From an uncultured Clostridia bacterium (GTDB lineage: Bacteria; Bacillota; Clostridia; Christensenellales; Aristaeellaceae): DNA of 64,000 nt. The stretch is from contig CAKUFG010000003.1 of assembly GCA_934647235.1 (NCBI GenBank), positions 56,770-120,769 on the forward strand, written 5' to 3'. The translations under genes were made by a program, and so were the position numbers. Numbering within the stretch: the stretch's first letter is position 1; each line of letters starts with the position of its first letter. Shown here piece by piece: positions 59,041 to 64,000 of this stretch. The notes beneath the pieces are model-generated. The model worked only from the letters and a program-made list of their open reading frames with translations, was not told where the DNA came from and made no database searches.

Positions 59041-59529
59041 GACCAAGCAGGAAACCTATGATTATCTCACCGCGCACGGCGTGGCCTACGAGGCCATGGA
59101 GCACGGCGCTGTTTTCAACATGGCCGAAGCGGCACAGCTGGCCCTGCCGCATCCCGAAGCAGAAGCCAAGAATCGTTCGTCCGCGATGATAAGAAACAGG
59201 CCTATTATCTGCTTTGCGTGCGCGGCGATAAGCGCGTGGACCTAAAGGCCTTTCGCCGGCAGCACGGCCTGCGGCCGCTCAACTTTCCATCGCCGGAGGA
59301 TCTTGCCCGCCTGCTAGCCCTGTCCCCAGGCTCCGTCACGCCGCTGGGGCTGCTCAATGATCAAAACCGCCAAGTAAAGCTCTACCTGGATCGCGATTTT
59401 CTGCAGCCGCCCGCCCTGATTGGCGCACATCCCAACGATAACACCGCCACCGTGTGGATTCAAACCGAGGATTTGATCGCTCTGATCCGCGCGCATGGCA
59501 ATGATGTTGAACTGGCCGAAATAGCCTGA
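59041..59529 (+). pseudogene. Frameshifted YbaK/ProX-type aminoacyl-tRNA deacylase
   Basis: The gene starts in one frame (MTKQETYDYLTAHGVAYEAMEHGAVFNMAE and on to HPEAEAKN) and continues in another (FVRDDKKQAYYLLCVRGDKRVDLKAF and on to the stop at 59529, including LIGAHPNDNTATVWI). The frames join at about 59174/59175: reading AAT-C-GTTCGTC, one lost base (probably the T of a CTG codon) would restore AKN-L-FVRDDKK. The rest of the 162-residue protein is well preserved, with promoter and RBS, so the damage is either recent or a sequencing error. The intact family clears mischarged tRNA (Ala/Cys on tRNA-Pro). Confidence 0.88.
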
Positions 59530-59544
59530 AAGAAGCGTGATACC

Positions 59545-60336
59545 ATGGATAAGCGATTGGCAATGATGGATGCCATTTATGGCAAATACGATGAGCAGCA
59601 GCGCCTGACAAAAAGCCGCAAAGGCCAGCTGGAATACCTGACTACCATGCACTTTATTCATCAATATGCCGGGCGGCACGCCAGCATTCTGGAGGTCGGC
59701 GCGGGCACGGGCCGCTATTCTATTGCCCTGGCAAAGGAAGGCTATCACGTTACTGCCGTGGAGCTGGTGGGTCACAATCTGGAAATACTGCGTCAAAACA
59801 GTCAGAACGTTGCGAATCTTGTCAGCTATCAGGGCGACGCGCTGGATCTTTCACGCTTTGCGGATAACACTTTTGATGTGACGCTTGTGCTTGGCCCGAT
59901 GTATCATCTCTACAGCGCTGCTGATCATCATCGCGCGCTGAACGAAGCCATCCGCGTCACCAGGCCGGGCGGCGTGATCCTGGTTGCGTTTCTTTCCATA
60001 TATGGTATTATGTTTACCAATTACCTCAAAGGCAATTTCCGTCTTGGCTTTGAGGAAAACTACACGCCGGATTATGCTGTCCGCCACTTTGAGGAGCAGG
60101 GCTTCACCGCCTTCGACATCACAGATTTTGAAAACCTGTTTGCGGACAAGCCTGTCTCCCACCTTTGCACTGTATCCACGGACAGCGTGCTGGAAATTGC
60201 CGAGCCACGCGCAGACTTTGCCCTCTCTGATGATGAGTTTGCCGTGTTCTTGCAATACCATCTTGCCATATGCGGCAAGCGTGAGCTGCTTGGCAGCAGC
60301 AACCATCTGCTTTACATCTGCCGCAAGGAGAACTGA
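59545..60336 (+). CDS. Class I SAM-dependent methyltransferase
   Basis: A 263-residue methyltransferase. Motif I ILEVGAGTGRYSIALAKEG (about 49-67), acidic VELVGHNLE, motif II/III GDALDLSRFADNTFDVTLVLGPMYHL, and RPGGVILVAFLS are clear. The GPMYHL segment belongs to a group of small-molecule methyltransferases; the substrate is not known. It follows the deacylase gene by 15 nt and is probably co-transcribed. Confidence 0.87.
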   Translation: MDKRLAMMDAIYGKYDEQQRLTKSRKGQLEYLTTMHFIHQYAGRHASILEVGAGTGRYSIALAKEGYHVTAVELVGHNLEILRQNSQNVANLVSYQGDALDLSRFADNTFDVTLVLGPMYHLYSAADHHRALNEAIRVTRPGGVILVAFLSIYGIMFTNYLKGNFRLGFEENYTPDYAVRHFEEQGFTAFDITDFENLFADKPVSHLCTVSTDSVLEIAEPRADFALSDDEFAVFLQYHLAICGKRELLGSSNHLLYICRKEN

Positions 60337-60459
60337 AAGCAAGCATCAAAAAGCGCACTGCGATTGCTCAACAATGCGTTTCAGATCATCAGTACACGAG
60401 AAACAAACGGCATCAAAAAGCGTCTGCTAGATACACTAATTCTCATGAAGGAGTAAAGT

Positions 60460-60912
60460 ATGAATCCCAAAATCACGATCTTCATTTGTGTAGCTTTCTT
60501 GTCTTTAGTAGTCGTCGGTTTTGTTTTGCTTTATTTCCCTGTTTCTGTGTTGCGCTACCTACCAATCTATGACTGTCACTTCGTGTATAAATACTATTTA
60601 GTTGATGAGAATGGAGACATCCAGGATGCTTCGTATCGTAGTGCTGAAGTGTCTCAATCAGATACCGAAAAGCTCTTTGAAGAGCTGATTGGCCAACGGT
60701 GGAGTACAAAGATATCAAATGATTGGAAGAATCACAAATTAGTATTTACTACAATATTGGGGATTAAGTTCTCAGTGAACATTCAAAGCCTCACTTCCGA
60801 CAGAGCACAAATAAATGGGAGTGGTGCATGGCTCGACTCAGAATCGGCAATTCGTCTTTGGGCGATACTTAATCGCTACATTGTTGATGACCATGTTGCA
60901 AACGGACCATAA
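60460..60912 (+). CDS. Orphan membrane-anchored protein in a lower-GC patch
   Basis: A 150-residue protein that I do not recognise. It begins with one hydrophobic segment (about 5-30, IFICVAFLSLVVVGFVLLYF) and continues as a soluble, mixed-charge domain with a few aromatic residues (HFVYKYYLVDENGD, WKNHKLVFTTILG). The ribosome binding site GAAGGAG is good. Base composition and codon use (TTA, AGA-like, AT-ending codons) differ from the GC-rich neighbours, suggesting recent acquisition. Confidence 0.65.
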   Translation: MNPKITIFICVAFLSLVVVGFVLLYFPVSVLRYLPIYDCHFVYKYYLVDENGDIQDASYRSAEVSQSDTEKLFEELIGQRWSTKISNDWKNHKLVFTTILGIKFSVNIQSLTSDRAQINGSGAWLDSESAIRLWAILNRYIVDDHVANGP

Positions 60913-60924
60913 GTCTTCAATCTA

Positions 60925-60957
60925 GCGGAGCTTCGAAAAGAAGCTCCGCCTTTTCTA
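60925..60957 (+). terminator. Terminator of the orphan gene
   Basis: GCGGAGCTTC (60925-60934) pairs with GAAGCTCCGC (60940-60949), followed by CTTTTCT. Confidence 0.88.
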
Positions 60958-60986
60958 TGCCCGAGAACAAGAAAGGACGTGACAAA

Positions 60987-61097
60987 ATGATCACTCGCAT
61001 TTTCGGCACCGTCACTGGCGGTCGCCTTAATCTTCGCGCGGCTGCGAATTCTTCCGCAGCTATAATTGCAAGCATTCCGAATGAAACCCTAAAATAA
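60987..61097 (+). pseudogene. Truncated SH3-domain gene fragment (36 codons)
   Basis: A short frame, ATG 60987 to TAA 61097, preceded by GAAAGGA at usable spacing. Its translation contains GTVTGGRLNLRAAANSSAAI followed by ASIPN, the first half of a bacterial SH3 repeat, and then stops. No export signal precedes it. It is most likely the remnant of a larger SH3 wall protein gene, though expression as a mini-protein is possible. Confidence 0.6.
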
Positions 61098-61132
61098 TAA
61101 TGGTTGAGTGTACATGGTGCATTTTATTTTCT

Positions 61133-61156
61133 GCCGCCCTTTGGGCGGCTTTTTTA
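61133..61156 (+). terminator. Terminator after the SH3 fragment
   Basis: GCCGCCC (61133-61139), 3-nt loop, GGGCGGC (61143-61149), then TTTTTT. Confidence 0.85.
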
Positions 61157-61187
61157 ATCCGGAGCGGCGGCATGCACGGCGCGAGGA

Positions 61188-61333
61188 GAAAATTTCCGAA
61201 AGAGGTTTCCTCTGAAAGGAAATTTTCATTCCTTTCAGATTTTCTGCCCGTGAGCCATCGGCTCACAAGAAAATCTGTAGCCCGAAAAAATGATTCTTCA
61301 TTTTTTCGGTGGGCGACGGCTTTGCCGAAGCCC
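61188..61333. repeat. Cluster of nested and overlapping inverted repeats
   Basis: Within 146 nt: GAAAATTTCC (61188-61197) with GGAAATTTTC (61218-61227), enclosing AGAGG/CCTCT; CTGAAAGGAA (61212-61221) with TTCCTTTCAG (61229-61238), which overlaps and competes with the first; AGATTTTC (61237-61244) with GAAAATCT (61269-61276), enclosing GTGAGCC/GGCTCAC; CCGAAAAAATGA (61282-61293) with TCATTTTTTCGG (61298-61309); and GGGC/GCCC with GGC/GCC (61311-61333). No open frame explains it. It may be a mobile palindromic intergenic element or a structured RNA. Confidence 0.85.
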
Positions 61334-61366
61334 AAAAAGCGCACCGCGATTGCTCACGGTGCGCTT
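61334..61366 (-). terminator. Terminator of the tuf-to-rplA operon
   Basis: Minus strand: AAGCGCACCG (61366-61357) pairs with CGGTGCGCTT (61346-61337), followed by TTTTTGGG. Confidence 0.9.
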
Positions 61367-61386
61367 CTTATTTCGCTTTATCCGAA

Positions 61387-62076
61387 TCAGAACTTGGTGG
61401 TGTTCAGACGGATGGAGGGGCCCATAGTGGTGCTCAGATACAGAGACTTCACATAGGTGCCCTTGGCGGTAGCGGGCTTGGCCTTGATGATCGCGTCCAT
61501 CAGGGCAGACAGGTTCTCGCTCAGCTTGTCAGCATCGAAGGAAACCTTGCCGATGGGGCAGTGCGCGATAGCGGTCTTGTCCACGCGGTACTCAACCTTA
61601 CCGGCTTTGATCTCGGAAATGGCCTTGGTCACGTCCATGGTCACGGTGCCGGACTTGGGGTTGGGCATCAGGCCCTTGGGGCCCAGGATGCGGCCGATGC
61701 GGCCGACAACACCCATCATGTCAGGCGTGGCAACGCAGACGTCGAAACCGAACCAGTTTTCCTGCTGGATCTTCTGTACCATGTCCATATCGCCAACGAA
61801 GTCAGCGCCGGCAGCCTTGGCTTCTTCAGCCTTGGGGCCCTTGGCGAACACCAGCACGCGGACGGTCTTGCCCGTGCCGTGCGGCAGAACCACCGCGCCG
61901 CGAACCTGCTGATCCGCGTGACGGGGGTCAACGCCCAGACGGATGCTCAGCTCGACGGTTTCGTCGAACTTGGCCTTGCCGGTCTGCTTTACCAGGGCAA
62001 TCGCCTCGGCAGCTTCGTAATACTTGAGGGGATCGATCAGCTTTTTGCTGTCAACATACTTCTTGCCGTGTTTCAT
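61387..62076 (-). CDS. rplA: 50S ribosomal protein L1
   Basis: A 229-residue L1, which binds 23S rRNA at the mobile stalk of the E site and can repress its own operon. The start GKKYVDSKKLIDPLKYYEAAEA, HGTGKTVRVLVFAKG, and KGLMPNPKSGTVTMDV are hallmarks. It lies 15 nt after rplK. A terminator follows at once, so the usual continuation into rplJ and rplL is missing. Confidence 0.97.
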   Translation of the reverse strand: MKHGKKYVDSKKLIDPLKYYEAAEAIALVKQTGKAKFDETVELSIRLGVDPRHADQQVRGAVVLPHGTGKTVRVLVFAKGPKAEEAKAAGADFVGDMDMVQKIQQENWFGFDVCVATPDMMGVVGRIGRILGPKGLMPNPKSGTVTMDVTKAISEIKAGKVEYRVDKTAIAHCPIGKVSFDADKLSENLSALMDAIIKAKPATAKGTYVKSLYLSTTMGPSIRLNTTKF

Positions 62077-62091
62077 CTAATTTTCCTCCCC

Positions 62092-62517
62092 TCATTCTTC
62101 CACGGTGATGCCCATGGAGCGCGCGGTACCCTTAACCATGCTCATGGCGGCCTCGATGCTGGCGGCGTTCAGGTCGGGCATCTTCTTTTCAGCGATCTCA
62201 CGAACCTGAGCCTGGGTCAGCTGGGCAACCTTGTCGCGGTTGGGGCGAGCAGAAGCGCTCTCGATACCCAGGGTCTTTTTGATCAGAACCGGGACGGGAG
62301 GCGTCTTGGTGATGAAGGTAAAGGAACGGTCAGAATACACCGTGATAACGACAGGAATGATATAGCCTTCCTGCTTTGCGGTGCGGGCGTTGAACTCCTT
62401 GCAGAAGCCGGGAATGTTTACGCCGTGCTGGCCGAGCGCCGGGCCAATCGGGGGGGCGGGAGTCGCCTTGGCCGCGTTAACCTGGAGCTTGATGATAGCG
62501 GTTACTTTCTTTGCCAT
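62092..62517 (-). CDS. rplK: 50S ribosomal protein L11
   Basis: A 141-residue L11, the standard length, part of the GTPase-associated centre. AKKVTAIIKLQVNAAKATPAPPIGPALGQHGVNI is nearly the consensus start. ATG 62517 was chosen since the longer GTG start overlaps the ribosome binding site AGGAGG and adds residues absent from the family. Confidence 0.97.
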   Translation of the reverse strand: MAKKVTAIIKLQVNAAKATPAPPIGPALGQHGVNIPGFCKEFNARTAKQEGYIIPVVITVYSDRSFTFITKTPPVPVLIKKTLGIESASARPNRDKVAQLTQAQVREIAEKKMPDLNAASIEAAMSMVKGTARSMGITVEE

Positions 62518-62609
62518 GTTGAATGGCACCTCCTAAACAATTGTGGTAATGGCGGCACGATTTTTCACGTACCTCCCACTGGGGAAACGGGTTAAGTGTT
62601 GGCCTGTGC

Positions 62610-63149
62610 TCAGTCCAGCTTCTGCACCTGATCCATGTCGACCTCCACCTGCATTTCGCGGCCGAGGAACATCTTCACCTTCACGCGCAGCTTGGCGCGG
62701 ATCGCGTCGATTTCCTCCACCGTGCCGGTGAAGTTCTCCAGGGGGCCGGAGAGAATGCGGACTTCTTCGCCAACGGCGATGCTGCACTTGGATTCCATGG
62801 ACTGGCTGTTCAGCATCAGCTCAACCTCTTCGGGGGACAGCGCAACCGGCTTGGATTCCGGGCCGACAAAGCCCGTCACGCCGCGCGTGTTGCGCACGAC
62901 ATACCAGCTCTCGCTGGTGATGATCATCTTTACCAGAACATAGCCCGGAAACGTCTTGCGCTGATAGGTCACGCGCTTGCCGTTGCGGATTTCGGCAACC
63001 TCTTCGGTGGGCACGGTGATCTCAAAGATGAGATCCTGCATGCCGTTGTTTTCAACCGTCTTTTCGAGGTTATCCTTTACTTTGTTCTCGTAGCCCGAAT
63101 AGGTATGCACAACATACCATTGGGGGGTCTTTTCCGTAGGCTCGGCCAT
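62610..63149 (-). CDS. nusG: Transcription termination/antitermination protein NusG
   Basis: A 179-residue NusG. The NGN domain begins with PQWYVVHTYSGYENKVKDNLEK and contains FPGYVLVKM and TRGVTGFVG; the KOW domain reads GEEVRILSGPLENFTGTVEEID. It binds RNA polymerase and couples it to ribosomes or Rho. It follows secE by 12 nt in the conserved order. Confidence 0.97.
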   Translation of the reverse strand: MAEPTEKTPQWYVVHTYSGYENKVKDNLEKTVENNGMQDLIFEITVPTEEVAEIRNGKRVTYQRKTFPGYVLVKMIITSESWYVVRNTRGVTGFVGPESKPVALSPEEVELMLNSQSMESKCSIAVGEEVRILSGPLENFTGTVEEIDAIRAKLRVKVKMFLGREMQVEVDMDQVQKLD

Positions 63150-63161
63150 GCTCGAATCTCC

Positions 63162-63602
63162 TTAATTGCCGCTAGCGGGGGCCTCGGTGGCAGCAGGCTG
63201 CTCAGAGGCGGTATCCGCAACGGTATCGTTCGCGTCGGGCTCAGTTACTCCTTCGGGAAGGGCTTCGTCCCCGGCGTCGGTCGTGTCATGATCGTGATCA
63301 TGCACTTCGACATCCCCGGTATCCTTCAAAGAACTGATTGCGGTGACGAGCTTGGACGCGCCCATGTCCAAAAGACCAATGACCACGCCCATGAACACCA
63401 TGAACACCAGCACAATGCAGGTGTAGTTGATCAGATCCTTCTTGGTGGGCCAAGTGACCTGCTTCAGCTCACGCCACATGTTCTTGAAGGGGGTGGCAAT
63501 GTTGCGCGGGAGATTCTTGCAGAAGGTAATGAACTTGCCCTCTTTCTTGGGCTGCTCGGTGCCTTGCGCCTTCTCCTTGACGGTCGTTTTCTCGTCTGCC
63601 AT
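63162..63602 (-). CDS. secE: Preprotein translocase subunit SecE with acidic outside tail
   Basis: SecE holds SecY in the Sec translocon. The core is normal: NMWRELKQVTWPTKKDLINYTCIVL (about 41-65) and one TM helix (about 60-80), as in single-pass Gram-positive SecE of about 60-70 residues. This protein is 146 residues long: a charged 40-residue N-terminal part and, after the helix, a 53-residue tail (94-146) very rich in Asp, Glu, Ala and Thr, with HDHDHD at 101-106. The tail should face the outside. Such an extension is uncommon. Confidence 0.93.
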   Translation of the reverse strand: MADEKTTVKEKAQGTEQPKKEGKFITFCKNLPRNIATPFKNMWRELKQVTWPTKKDLINYTCIVLVFMVFMGVVIGLLDMGASKLVTAISSLKDTGDVEVHDHDHDTTDAGDEALPEGVTEPDANDTVADTASEQPAATEAPASGN

Positions 63603-63606
63603 GCTG

Positions 63607-63771
63607 TTACCTCGTTTCGCGGTGAGCAGTATGTTTCCTGCAGAAACGGCAGTACTTGTTCAGCTCAATACGGTCGGGGGTGTTCTTCTTGTTCTTTTTG
63701 GTGTTGTAATTGCGCTGCTTGCACTCGGTGCAGGCCAGCACGATGTTTGCTCTGGCTTCCTTAGCGGCCAT
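63607..63771 (-). CDS. rpmG: 50S ribosomal protein L33
   Basis: A 54-residue L33 between tuf and secE. The translation contains ANIVLACTECKQRNYNTKKN and, near the end, YCRFCRKHTAH; the two CxxC pairs (Cys 14/17 and 41/44) form the zinc ribbon, so this is the zinc-binding (C+) form used when zinc is sufficient. It lies 4 nt before secE on the minus strand. Confidence 0.95.
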   Translation of the reverse strand: MAAKEARANIVLACTECKQRNYNTKKNKKNTPDRIELNKYCRFCRKHTAHRETR

Positions 63772-63798
63772 GATGGAACACCTCTTTCGGTCAGATCC

Positions 63799-63829
63799 GC
63801 CGCGGGCGGGCAGTCCGCCCGCAGCGGTT
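63799..63829 (-). promoter_or_regulatory. Strong GC-rich hairpin between tuf and rpmG
   Basis: CCGCCGCGGGCGG (63799-63811) pairs with CCGCCCGCAGCGG (63817-63829) with one mismatch. No T-run follows on the minus strand, so this is probably a processing site or attenuator after tuf rather than a full terminator. Confidence 0.6.
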
Positions 63830-63850
63830 TATATTGATGTGAATCCGGGA

Positions 63851-64000
63851 TTACTCCATGATGGAGGTAACGGCGCCGGAACCCACGGTGCGGCCGCCCT
63901 CGCGGATAGCGAAGCGCAGACCATTCTCGATAGCGATGGGGGTGATCAGGGTCACTTCCATCTCGATGTTGTCGCCAGGCATAACCATCTCAACGCCGTC
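63851..64000 (-). CDS. tuf: Elongation factor Tu, C-terminal part (5' part outside window)
   Basis: The last 49 codons of EF-Tu, ending with TVGSGAVTSIME and stop at 63851-63853. The visible sequence (VMPGDNIEMEVTLITPIAIE and RFAIREGGRTVG) is the final beta barrel, which contacts the tRNA acceptor and T stem. The gene continues past the right edge of the window. Confidence 0.95.
   Translation of the reverse strand, partial: DGVEMVMPGDNIEMEVTLITPIAIENGLRFAIREGGRTVGSGAVTSIME

Noticed and set aside
59218..59529. Independent small gene
   Set aside because: Its sequence is the continuation of the deacylase that starts at 59041; start codon and RBS are lacking, so it is part of the frameshifted gene.

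Overview
This 64 kb window is a dense, GC-rich chromosomal segment of a low-copy-repeat, Gram-positive Firmicute of the class Clostridia. The evidence is the WhiA, MurB, SepF, DivIVA, PcrA and MrfA set, sigma-A promoters with 16-17 nt spacers, strong GGAGG ribosome binding sites, ECF vitamin transporters, tRNA genes with encoded CCA ends, and many secreted proteins whose signal peptides end in Ala-X-Ala. The protein style (proline/glutamine-rich SepF, multi-SH3 cell-wall proteins, LplABC-type sugar importers) recalls Christensenellales-like gut Clostridia; that placement is an inference. No prophage, insertion sequence or CRISPR array was seen.

Layout. 1-5.3 kb: RNA modification enzymes, a PatB-type aminotransferase, a dipeptidase, a DUF1667 protein and ManA. 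5.4-7.6 kb: murB-whiA-Crh-like cluster. 7.7-10.2 kb: the general energising module of ECF transporters (ecfA1-ecfA2-ecfT). 10.2-16.4 kb (minus): a flavoprotein, an eight-SH3 secreted wall protein, and a phosphohexomutase. 16.4-18.3 kb: a solute-binding-like membrane protein and PduL. 18.4-18.9 kb: a five-gene tRNA cluster (Val, Asp, Phe, Gly, Cys). 18.95-25.05 kb: a promoter, a cobalamin riboswitch with its own terminator, then an operon encoding a small HNH-repeat-like protein, a secreted DUF4430-like protein, a membrane-tethered alpha-barrel plus DUF4430 protein, a dedicated EcfT, a fused double ATPase and an S component. This is the most interesting system here: it looks like a bacterial analogue of intrinsic factor/transcobalamin coupled to an ECF importer.

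25-31.4 kb: RelQ, a TetR regulator, and an Fbp/Afu-type ABC importer whose fused permease carries an extra 200-residue outside domain. 31.7-39.8 kb (minus): a tight operon pcrA-ligA-mrfA-trmH-polysaccharide deacetylase. 40-46.8 kb: a flavoprotein, then an envelope/division cluster (adaptor-like protein, SepF, DivIVA), a ROK sugar kinase and an MscS channel. 46.8-54.6 kb (minus): a membrane-bound AraC-type regulator followed by an LplABC-type importer with a TIM-barrel isomerase and a glycerophosphodiesterase. 54.7-57 kb (minus): Ldh-family dehydrogenase plus malic enzyme. 57.3-60.9 kb: Mrp ATPase, cytidylate-kinase-like protein, a frameshifted YbaK/ProX-type deacylase, a methyltransferase and an orphan gene in a lower-GC patch. 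61.1-61.4 kb: an unusually dense run of nested hairpins. 61.4-64 kb (minus): tuf-rpmG-secE-nusG-rplK-rplA, which ends in a terminator rather than continuing into rplJL.

All functional names come from reading translated sequence and motifs by eye; no database search was run. Starts were moved downstream of the longest ORF wherever a good ribosome binding site or promoter required it.
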